Positions 50,068 to 57,242 of a DNA stretch of 64,000 nucleotides are shown piece by piece. A program made the translations under genes and the position numbers. Each line of letters starts with the position of its first letter. The first letter of the stretch is position 1. The notes below the pieces were generated by a model, which saw nothing but the letters and a program-made list of their open reading frames with translations, was not told the origin of the DNA and did not search any database. The stretch spans positions 16,719-80,718 of the forward strand of contig NZ_AOJE01000057.1 in the NCBI RefSeq assembly GCF_000337915.1, written 5' to 3'. This stretch comes from Halorubrum saccharovorum DSM 1137. Lineage in GTDB: Archaea; Halobacteriota; Halobacteria; Halobacteriales; Haloferacaceae.

Positions 50068-50230
50068 GGGGTGAGCAGCCACGCCGCGCAGCCCCCCGCG
50101 CTTTCCCGCTGGCGTCGAGGGCACATGCACTTTAGCCCGGCAGTCCGCCCGCTACTGCAGGCAGACCGCCCGGAATGGTCGGTCGCGAGCGACGCGGAGG
50201 GCGGAATGCGGCGAGCGGTGCGAGCCGTAA
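50068..50230. repeat. GC-rich 160-bp repeat, copy 1
   Basis: It begins GGTGAGCAGCCACGCCGCGCA, and includes TTTAGCCCGG and GGAATGGTCGGTCGCGAGCG. A second copy is at 52896-53060. No protein frame is convincing. Only spacing and a few bases differ. Confidence 0.75.
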
Positions 50231-50306
50231 ACGCTTGATACTGGAGAAAATCGAGACGTTAGCGCCTTATCAAAGTCTGTTCAGCAAACCCCGATCCCGA
50301 TTTCCG

Positions 50307-50537
50307 TTACTCAGGTTGAAATCGATATCCCGCGTAAGCTACTATCACACCGAACAGTGCTGTGACGACGACTTCAGAAGTGATGATTGGGGGGCATGAT
50401 TCACCAGCAGTACAGACCTGGAGGCTTGCGACAATCGTGCGTAGAATAATAAACGCACCACCAAGTAGCAGTACCCCTCGGGCAACCCTATCGAAATAGG
50501 CAAGCCAGCGAGCTGTCTCGACGGTTTTACTGCTCAT
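50307..50537 (-). CDS. Small membrane protein of unknown function
   Basis: The 76-residue protein starts MSSKTVETARWLAYFDRVAR. It has two transmembrane helices (GVLLLGGAFIILRTIVASL and VVVTALFGVIVAYAGYRF) separated by VCTAGESCPP. It lies between the TFB gap and the TnpB gene. No family is recognised. Confidence 0.55.
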   Translation of the reverse strand: MSSKTVETARWLAYFDRVARGVLLLGGAFIILRTIVASLQVCTAGESCPPIITSEVVVTALFGVIVAYAGYRFQPE

Positions 50538-50668
50538 AGTCTGTCTGAATCACGGGATAACCAAATGTTTTGAGGTAAAGTCTTCGGGTCGATCAACTGC
50601 GTAGTGGTACGAAAAGCGAGCGACCAGCGGATCGACATCCACTCCGAAGTCACGGAGCGTCCGCTCGC

Positions 50669-50687
50669 TGGTGTCACGGTGACACCA
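50669..50687. repeat. Palindrome TGGTGTCAC-N-GTGACACCA
   Basis: A perfect 9-bp dyad with one central base lies 26 bp after the TnpB stop codon at 50713. It is probably the right-end hairpin of that element or a terminator. Confidence 0.55.
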
Positions 50688-50712
50688 CGGCGGCACCTTG
50701 CGGGTCTGTGCG

Positions 50713-51954
50713 CTATTCGTTGGGCCCCACCACGTCCCCCTCGACGGGGAACCACAGGTGGTCGTCCCACTGGAACCGCACGGGCCGTGCCGTCGGCCTG
50801 ACTTCGGTGTTCGTTGCCTGTTCGAGCAGCGTCCGCGACGCGACGAGATCGGCGTGCCCCTCGAAGCCACACGGACACCGCAGCGTCTCGCGATGCCGGC
50901 GCGTTCGTTCGCGCTCCCCGCACTCCGGACACGTCTGGGACGTCCACGCTTCAGAGAGTGAGGCCACCTCGATGCCGAACTCCTCGCAGACGTTCCCGAG
51001 TTGATCGAGACACTGCCGATGCGCCCAGAAGGTACGCGCTTTGAGGTTCGCCTCGACGGACCAGTACTCGCCGAGGACGCCGGTGAGGTCGCCGTGATAG
51101 ATGGTTTCGACGCCGTTGTCGTGGAGTCGCTCGACCAGATCACGAAGGAGCGCGTTTACGGCGTGGTCGCGCCGGCGGGACCGCCTCCGATAGAGCCGTT
51201 GGATCCGCGTACTGGTCTGCTGTCCATCCGGCAGCTTCGCTTTGGCGTCGGCGATGCGCTGGGTCGTCTCACGGAACTGTCGGAACGGCTCCTGGCCGCT
51301 GTACCAGTACTGGTCGCCGATCGTCGTCGTACACCCCACGAGGACGTTCGCGCCGATATCGAGCGCGGCGACGTCCGTCCCCGTCGGCGTCGCCTGTTCC
51401 GCCTCGGAGACTGTTACGGGTTGGTGGGCGCGATACGTCTCGTCGACGTCGTCGTAGGTGAGGTGAAGGCGGCCCTGCTCGCCCTGCCAGTGTGGTTCAC
51501 CGCGGACGGCAACACGGAGCCGCTCGAACCGACTGAAGCCGTACTCGTCTTTGAGCTGGCTGCCGATGGGCACTTCGAGCCGGGAGCGCTCGCCCCAACT
51601 GATCGTGTAGGCGTCGTTGCGGATGTAGGTCCGCAGGTCGCGCCCGTCGGCTTGATTGCCCCAGTAGCCGGGGGGACTGACCTCCTGGTCGGCCTCCTCA
51701 ACCGTCTCAAAGAACGACCGCCAAGCGGCGTCGTTGACGCGGGTGACCTGCTGGGTCGTCGCCGACCCCAACACGTCGACGTACTCGTCGTAGTAGTTCT
51801 CACAGTCCCAGACACTCTCGCCGGCGAAGAACTGCTGCCGGCGCGCATACGTCAGCTGGTTCCAGAGGATCGCTGACGCATCGAGAAGGCGTCGAAGGAC
51901 GGCCTCGTCTTGTTCCGATTGTGGAACGACTTCGAAGGTGTTGGTCCGTCTCAC
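50713..51954 (-). CDS. TnpB-like protein lacking the second RuvC glutamate
   Basis: The 413-residue protein has the TnpB architecture: Ruv[11 protein letters not shown], zinc finger [22 protein letters not shown] and [12 protein letters not shown]. The RuvC-II position, normally an E in FEDL, reads [10 protein letters not shown]. If the alignment is right the nuclease is inactive, as in TnpB-like repressors. The start is GTG at 51954, overlapping the stop of a 58-residue ORF (GTGA). Confidence 0.78.
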   Translation of the reverse strand: MRRTNTFEVVPQSEQDEAVLRRLLDASAILWNQLTYARRQQFFAGESVWDCENYYDEYVDVLGSATTQQVTRVNDAAWRSFFETVEEADQEVSPPGYWGNQADGRDLRTYIRNDAYTISWGERSRLEVPIGSQLKDEYGFSRFERLRVAVRGEPHWQGEQGRLHLTYDDVDETYRAHQPVTVSEAEQATPTGTDVAALDIGANVLVGCTTTIGDQYWYSGQEPFRQFRETTQRIADAKAKLPDGQQTSTRIQRLYRRRSRRRDHAVNALLRDLVERLHDNGVETIYHGDLTGVLGEYWSVEANLKARTFWAHRQCLDQLGNVCEEFGIEVASLSEAWTSQTCPECGERERTRRHRETLRCPCGFEGHADLVASRTLLEQATNTEVRPTARPVRFQWDDHLWFPVEGDVVGPNE

Positions 51955-52127
51955 CGCTCTGACTCACCCCACATTCGGGGCACGTAGCCGAGCTGTTCGA
52001 TGTCGTCCGCGTAATCCCGGAGGAGCCCGATCAGGACGATTTCCGGAACACCGTTCTCGGCCTGTTCGACTAACCACTCCTCAAGTTCGACTTCAGCCTC
52101 CTCGATCTCGTTCAGTTCGACCGCCAT
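51951..52127 (-). CDS. 58-residue protein coupled to the TnpB-like gene
   Basis: The ORF starts [20 protein letters not shown] and reads to a TGA that overlaps the GTG start of the TnpB-like gene. It is acidic and helical. It follows a GGGTG-loop dyad (52217-52239). A 16-residue ORF (MQHHHQRQVSR) at 52131-52181 lies between the dyad and this gene. Function unknown. Confidence 0.55.
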   Translation of the reverse strand: MAVELNEIEEAEVELEEWLVEQAENGVPEIVLIGLLRDYADDIEQLGYVPRMWGESER

Positions 52128-52216
52128 CGGTCATCGCGCCTCCGGTTGACGGGACACCTGTCGCTGGTGGTGGTGTTGCATCTCGAATCACCTGTGCTGT
52201 GCAGGCACGACCGAAC

Positions 52217-52239
52217 GCGCCTGCACCCTTCGCAGGCGC
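52217..52239 (-). promoter_or_regulatory. GGGTG-loop dyad before the 58-residue ORF and TnpB-like gene
   Basis: Coding strand: GTTTTTGA, a perfect 8-bp stem GCGCCTGC / GCAGGCGC and the loop GAAGGGT. Confidence 0.65.
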
Positions 52240-52383
52240 TCAAAAACACTACCGCACTACACAGTTAGAACGAGGTTACGTAGAACAGTTGTTAGACTTG
52301 GATTGAATCGGTAAGTACAGTGTTCTGCGGTTGCAGTCTTATTATCCAGAAGACATTTAAATTGAAGACGAAGCTTCTGAAGT

Positions 52384-52773
52384 ATGAAAAGACGTTCATT
52401 ACTGGCTGCGGCAGGAACCACTCTTACTGTCTTGACCGCTGGCTGTTCGGATGTTATATCCGACGAGCAGCAGCAAGAGTATGAATTTGGAATCTATAAT
52501 GGTTCACAGGACTCTCATACGATTACAGTTCGAATTGGAAATTCTTTGGAGGGGCACTTTCAAGAACAAGTGTTCGAAATGGACGCTGAGACAGCCAACG
52601 AGAATGTCCCAGTAGGGGATACGCCATCGCGGATCTATCTCGAAATAGATTCGTCTGAAGAGATGTCGTTTCCGTGGCCAGCATCAAACAGCGAGTTGGG
52701 AAGAATAGCGTTGAAGGCGGACATCTGGTACGAACCGTCACTCGAACAGGAAATTCTGATTCAAGAGGCATAG
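52384..52773 (+). CDS. Lipoprotein of unknown function
   Basis: The 129-residue protein starts MKRRSLLAAAGTTLTVLTAGC, a Tat-like signal with lipobox. The mature part is beta-rich (HTITVRIGNSLEGHF, RIYLEIDSSEEM). The gene has lower GC than its surroundings. No homologue is recognised. Confidence 0.62.
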   Translation: MKRRSLLAAAGTTLTVLTAGCSDVISDEQQQEYEFGIYNGSQDSHTITVRIGNSLEGHFQEQVFEMDAETANENVPVGDTPSRIYLEIDSSEEMSFPWPASNSELGRIALKADIWYEPSLEQEILIQEA

Positions 52774-52895
52774 CAGTTTAGCCCCACCCGATACGTAAGC
52801 ATATCTACTTACCAGCGGATTCGCTGGTTTTGGGGCGAAAATAACTATTTCGTACACAGTTCTTTGGCACCTCGATTAGAACCCTCACAGTCAGG

Positions 52896-53060
52896 GGTGA
52901 GCAGCCACGCCGCGCAACCCCTCGCGCTTACCCGCTGGCGCCGAGGGCACATCCATTTTAGCCCGGAACGGGCGCGGGCGGTGCGGAGAGCGCCCGCACG
53001 CCCGGAATGGTCGGTCGCGAGCGACGCGGAGGGCGGCAGCGGCGAGCGGGGCGGGCCGCT
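52896..53060. repeat. GC-rich 160-bp repeat, copy 2
   Basis: It matches 50068-50230 block by block, including GGTGAGCAGCCACGCCGCGCA, TTTAGCCCGG and GGAATGGTCGGTCGCGAGCG, with an insertion of GC-rich bases in the middle. The gap from 52774 to 53255 holds no convincing gene. Confidence 0.75.
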
Positions 53061-53255
53061 ACGTACACACCTGCTCAGCCGGCTACGTCGCTCGGTGAGG
53101 CATCTACCGTCCTGGCGGACTCAGAAAGGGCGAGGCCGCCTCGGCCGTCCCCCGACCCCGCAAGCACCGCAGGGACGAGGCGCGCAGCGGTGGTCGCGGG
53201 ACGTCGAGCGGCCGAGGGCTTTCAGGAACGATCCCTATCTCGCACCCGCACGTCG

Positions 53256-53516
53256 TTATTCGCCGACGGACTGGGACTCGTCCTCGACGATGGCGTCCAC
53301 ACCGTCCGGTGATACATCGAGTGGGATCCCCTCGACAGTGAACTGAACGGCGATGTTCTCATCGGCGGAGTCGATCAACTGTTCGAGCGCATCGGGGTCG
53401 ACGTAATCGTGGAGCTGGTAGGAATCGTCCTCGAGTCCACACGTCTCTAGTGTATCGATAATCTCCACAAGGAGGTCCCTCGAACCATCCGAACTGTCCG
53501 ATGGAGGGGAGTGCAT
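53256..53516 (-). CDS. HalOD1 output-domain protein
   Basis: The 86-residue protein starts MHSPPSDSSDGSRDLLVEII. Its centre reads YVDPDALEQLIDSADENIAVQFTVEG, the HalOD1 pattern (DPDAL..L......V.F...G). HalOD1 proteins are haloarchaeal output domains tied to signalling; the partner is unknown. Confidence 0.72.
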   Translation of the reverse strand: MHSPPSDSSDGSRDLLVEIIDTLETCGLEDDSYQLHDYVDPDALEQLIDSADENIAVQFTVEGIPLDVSPDGVDAIVEDESQSVGE

Positions 53517-53637
53517 CTGAACGCTCGGGGCTAAGAGTGGCAGGCTTGTAAAACGTTAGGAGTCAACCACAGGAGCGCAGCGCTTTGCTACTTGACTTAG
53601 CGCGTTCGGGATAGCGTCGGCGCAACCACAAGCGATT

Positions 53638-53898
53638 ATGCGCTTTGACGCCGACTGGATGTCTCGCGCCGATGACCGCATTCTAGAGCATCTCTCTGAA
53701 GCCGGCCCCGACACCCCGAAGGAGATGGCGGACAGCGATCGGGTCCGATTCTCCCGTCAACACATCAATGCCCGCTGCAAGACGCTGGTCAAATACGGCC
53801 TTCTCGTCCACCTCGGCAACGGCGTCTACGACATCACGCGAACGGGAGAACAGTATCTCGCCGGCGACCTCGACGCTCGTGGCCTCGACCCCGAATAG
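53638..53898 (+). CDS. PhiH1-repressor-like winged-helix protein
   Basis: The 86-residue protein starts MRFDADWMSRADDRILEHLS. The winged helix spans about residues 8-75 with TPKEMADSDRVRFSRQHINARCKTL and a wing GNGVYDITRTGEQYLAG. It resembles haloarchaeal phage and plasmid repressors. It is convergent with the PIN gene. Confidence 0.75.
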   Translation: MRFDADWMSRADDRILEHLSEAGPDTPKEMADSDRVRFSRQHINARCKTLVKYGLLVHLGNGVYDITRTGEQYLAGDLDARGLDPE

Positions 53899-53900
53899 CG

Positions 53901-54410
53901 TCAGCTGTCGCCATCGACCAGGTCCTCGATAAACCGGAACCCGTTCACGAACGTCACCGAGTCCCCGTAGCCCTCGCTCGCGAGCACGGTTTCGGCTCCC
54001 TCGCCGGCCGCGATATCGGTCGTGTAGATATACACGTCAGTCGCCGTCCCCGCACTGAGGTGCTGGGCAGCTAAGGCGGCGAGGGCGGCGTCGGCCCGCT
54101 CGACCTCGTCGGCGGGTCGGTCGTCGGCGTTCGCGATGTACCGCTGGACGCCATCCATCACCCGCGAGACGACCGGCTCGGAGAACTCGAGCGGTGACGC
54201 AACCGTCGCCCAGCCCTCGTCGATCGCGGCGTCGATAGGTGGCGCCTCGACGTCGGGGTCGTCGATGGTCAGCTCCGCGTACACCCGTTCGGGCAGGACG
54301 AAGGTGACGTCGTTCCGGCGAGCGAATCGCCGAACAGCCTTGTACCGGCTGTTCGACGGCTGTCCCATCGCGACGAACAGGCCGGTGTCGGCGATGTGGA
54401 GCCGGCTCAC
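53901..54410 (-). CDS. PIN-like domain protein, probable toxin
   Basis: The 169-residue protein starts MSRLHIADTGLFVAMGQPSN at a GTG. Conserved acidic residues are in HIADTG, VERADAALAA and IYTTDIAAGEG, as in PIN nucleases. It overlaps the stop of the winged-helix gene at 54407 (GTGA), so the pair looks like a toxin-antitoxin module. Confidence 0.68.
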   Translation of the reverse strand: MSRLHIADTGLFVAMGQPSNSRYKAVRRFARRNDVTFVLPERVYAELTIDDPDVEAPPIDAAIDEGWATVASPLEFSEPVVSRVMDGVQRYIANADDRPADEVERADAALAALAAQHLSAGTATDVYIYTTDIAAGEGAETVLASEGYGDSVTFVNGFRFIEDLVDGDS

Positions 54411-55000
54411 GCGTCGTCAGCCGCGTCGCCGACGTCCAACTCGTCGAGTCCTGCCCCTCCCTCCTCGATATCGTAGTGCTCGTGGACGACGGGCCGGAGC
54501 GCCTGCAAGATCATCTCCGCAGCCAGCGGCGAGATGTCCAGATCCTCCGCCATCAGCCGGTGGGTCACCTCGCCGCGTTCGCGGGCGACCGCGTAGGTGA
54601 GCGCGGTCGCGAGGCCGGCGACGCCGTGGCGGTCGATGTACGTGTCGATGTCGGCGTCCGTCTCGCGGCGGCCGACGGCGTCGATCAGCGCCGGCGTGAT
54701 CGTGTACTCGCGGTCGCCGGCGGCCGTCGTTACAGTCAGGTCGATCTCCCGGGCGGCGTACCGGCGTGGCTGCTCGGCGTCGGTGACGTCGACGACGCCG
54801 GCATCGACGAGCCGGTTGACGTAGCTGTAGGCCGTCCCCTGGGCGAGTTCGAGGTCGTCCATCACGTCCTGGACGGTCGCCTCGCCCTCCCGAGCGAGGT
54901 ACGCGTACAGCTGGGCGAGCTGCGGCTCCTCGAGGAGGTCCGCGACCGAGAGGAAGTCCTGGACGATGTCGCCGTCGGCGCGATTTGAAGTGCGTGACAC
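54407..55000 (-). CDS. Winged-helix protein, probable antitoxin of the PIN pair
   Basis: The 197-residue protein starts MSRTSNRADGDIVQDFLSVADLL. The winged helix (EATVQDVMDDLELAQGTAYSYVNRLVDAGVV) is followed by a helical C terminus. It precedes the PIN gene with a GTGA overlap. Layout and domains fit a haloarchaeal toxin-antitoxin operon. Confidence 0.68.
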   Translation of the reverse strand: MSRTSNRADGDIVQDFLSVADLLEEPQLAQLYAYLAREGEATVQDVMDDLELAQGTAYSYVNRLVDAGVVDVTDAEQPRRYAAREIDLTVTTAAGDREYTITPALIDAVGRRETDADIDTYIDRHGVAGLATALTYAVARERGEVTHRLMAEDLDISPLAAEMILQALRPVVHEHYDIEEGGAGLDELDVGDAADDA

Positions 55001-55230
55001 GGGTCGTTCTTGATTACAGTTTACAGCGAATCAGTAAAGAGTGTTGGGGTCACTCTGCCGGCGTCGCGACGAGATGCTCCTCGAGATCGCGCGTCCAGTA
55101 CGTCGCGAGTCCGCCCGGACTACAGCGAGCGCACAGCTGTAACGGGCCTTCCAGATGCCCGAGTTCGACCCGGAATCGCGTGAGTGCTGCGAGCGTGTCG
55201 ACGACGAGTCCACAGCTGTCACAGGCGACG

Positions 55231-56532
55231 TCAGCTACCCACCGCTTCAGCGGTGGGCTTGTCAGTGGACTCCCGTTCTGCCGATACGTATTGATCGGAC
55301 GCCACGGCAGTCGCGTTCACGGTCATTGTCCCTGACTTCAGGGCGTACTGACAGAACGCCCCTCCAGCAGGGGACTTCTGCCCCTGCTGGAGTTTGAGTG
55401 CGAGTTTCCGGGCAATGTTCTTCGCCGCATTGTAGTCCGCGTTCGATGTATATCCACAGTCGAGGCACTCGAAGTGCTGGTCGTCGCGGTTCTCCTCCAG
55501 CGTACACCCGCACTTCGAGCATTGCTGGCTTGTGTACTGGGGATTCAATGTGTCCACCACGACACCGTACGCTTCCGCCTTGTACGCAACCATCGTTTGC
55601 AGCGCGTTGAATGCCCACTGCTGGAACTTCTTGCCGTCGCTGATACGCTCTCGAATCCGTTCCAAGTTCTCGAACGCGATGTGCGTACATTCATGCCGAC
55701 GAGCCTCCTCCACGATTGCTTTCGAACATCGATGGAGGTAGTCACGGCTCCACCGCCCGAAGCGGTCACCGATGCGCTGGCAAGTCAAGTGGGCGCTGCG
55801 CGTCCCGATTTGCTGGAGGCTAGCACGCCGTTTTTCGTACTCGCGGCGCTGGTGGTTGAGGTAGTCAGCACTACCGATGAAACGTCCCGTGCTAGTTGCG
55901 GCGATGTGGTCGTCGACATTACAGTCCACGCCAAGGACGCTCGAATCCTCGGCTTTCTCAGGACTGTCCACATCAAGTTCCCGTTCCATCGTCGCGTGGA
56001 GGTAGAACTCGTCGGCATCGCTATCGTAGTGGACCGTACTGGTTGAGAAGGAGTAGTCTTCGTTTAGGAGGTACTCGCCGTGCGGTGTTCCCTTGGGATT
56101 TTCGGGGAGGTCGTACTCGCACTCGACACGGCCGTTCACCGTGGCGAGACTCACCTTGTTGCGGTAGTAGGTGGCAGCTCGTTTGTCGTAGACGATGCTG
56201 AACGTATCGTACTCGGGTTGACTGGTGTTTTCGCTGTTTGCGAGTCTATTGACGGCGTTGTCAATATCTTTGATGGCGCGTTTGATCGCTTTCTGGACGA
56301 GGTTCGCGTGGAGTCCATCGGTTTCTTCGCGGAGGTCAGCGTACAACGCGTCTTCGGCGGCGCTTCTGCTGGTCACACAGTCTTCGTCGGGGTAGCGCCA
56401 CGCCCACTCGCTGGTGCGGTTCGCACAGTGTTGAAAGCGGCCGTTAGTGGCGTGGAGGTCACGCTTGCGGTCGTCGGGCACGTCAAGACGAACGCGCACG
56501 GTACGTGTGACATCCCACGTCATCCACGTCAC
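55231..56532 (-). CDS. tnpB: TnpB RNA-guided nuclease inserted in a zinc-finger gene
   Basis: The 433-residue protein keeps RuvC residues in GVDCNVDDH, FENLERIR and NADYNAAKNIA, with a zinc finger CSKCGCTLEE...FECLDCGYT. It is a close relative of 31082-32383. The right-end hairpin at 55236-55258 (CCCACCGC / GCGGTGGG) lies at the 3' end of the gene. The left end is near 56617-56651 (GCCGGCTAAAGCCG). Confidence 0.9.
   Translation of the reverse strand: MTWMTWDVTRTVRVRLDVPDDRKRDLHATNGRFQHCANRTSEWAWRYPDEDCVTSRSAAEDALYADLREETDGLHANLVQKAIKRAIKDIDNAVNRLANSENTSQPEYDTFSIVYDKRAATYYRNKVSLATVNGRVECEYDLPENPKGTPHGEYLLNEDYSFSTSTVHYDSDADEFYLHATMERELDVDSPEKAEDSSVLGVDCNVDDHIAATSTGRFIGSADYLNHQRREYEKRRASLQQIGTRSAHLTCQRIGDRFGRWSRDYLHRCSKAIVEEARRHECTHIAFENLERIRERISDGKKFQQWAFNALQTMVAYKAEAYGVVVDTLNPQYTSQQCSKCGCTLEENRDDQHFECLDCGYTSNADYNAAKNIARKLALKLQQGQKSPAGGAFCQYALKSGTMTVNATAVASDQYVSAERESTDKPTAEAVGS
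55236..55258. ncRNA. Right-end hairpin of the TnpB element, probable omega RNA 3' region
   Basis: CCCACCGCTTCAGCGGTGGG is a near-perfect stem-loop overlapping the tnpB 3' end. It matches the hairpin at 31085-31110. Function is inferred from IS605 relatives. Confidence 0.45.
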
Positions 56533-56755
56533 ATTGACGTACTTACCTTTATTATTATTTCTCCGTTCGGGAATAGTCTGTGCTATCGTCGGTAGTATGC
56601 TTCAGGGAGGGGACACGCTTCCTCCGCCGGCTAAAGCCGTGTAATTCCGCCCTACACCGCTGTGACCCGCTCGTCCTGCCCCCAGGTGTGGGCCGCGCCA
56701 GTCTCGGTTCCGGGCGGCGCGTCGCAAAACGCACAGCCGACAAGGGTCTGCTGCA

Positions 56756-57046
56756 TCACTCGCCCTCCGCGTCGGCGTCGCGGCCGGCCGTCCAGCCACG
56801 ATGGAAGACGGCCAGCTGCGTCGATGAGTCGAACGTGGTGCCGCTCGGCTCGTGAACCAGAACGTGGTCTTCAGGAACCGGAGTGACGATGTCCGCGTCG
56901 ACGAGGTCGTTGATCAGGTTCTGGGCTGTCCTGTCGTCGACGTCCGCCGTGTCGACGCTGGCGGCATCGCGGTCCTGGGCGAGCTGTTCCTTCTCGAACC
57001 GTTCGTAGTCGCGACTCGTGGCGTCGTGAGGATCGGGACCAGGCAT
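56756..57046 (-). CDS. Acidic plasmid protein of unknown function
   Basis: The 96-residue protein starts MPGPDPHDATSRDYERFEKEQ. It is acidic with a C-terminal beta region (VLVHEPSGTTFDSSTQLAVF). It precedes and overlaps the split zinc-finger gene. No family is recognised. Confidence 0.58.
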   Translation of the reverse strand: MPGPDPHDATSRDYERFEKEQLAQDRDAASVDTADVDDRTAQNLINDLVDADIVTPVPEDHVLVHEPSGTTFDSSTQLAVFHRGWTAGRDADAEGE

Positions 57047-57242
57047 GGTGAGTTACAGAGAAACAATAAAAAGTGTCTGGAATACTCCATCGGCATCCTG
57101 AGGAGGTGTTCCTCGAAATCGTGCGTTTAGGAGGGTACCTCACCATATACTATCGACAAACCCCCCAAATTCATAACATAAGATATTATATTTGATTGAG
57201 GGTGAAGAGAGATTTATTATAATTCGTTTTGTTTCGCCGGTT

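Larger units (their letters stand above)
55050..56756 (-). pseudogene. Zinc-finger gene split by a TnpB element
   Basis: The N-terminal part (56652-56756) reads MQQTLVGCAFCDAPPG and ends RVTAV at the element. The C-terminal part (55050-55235) resumes ADVACDSCGLVVDTLA and LCARCSPGGLATYWTRD to a natural stop. The two together form a short two-CxxC zinc protein. The start overlaps the stop of 56756-57046 (TGATG), so the intact gene was the second in an operon. Confidence 0.7.
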
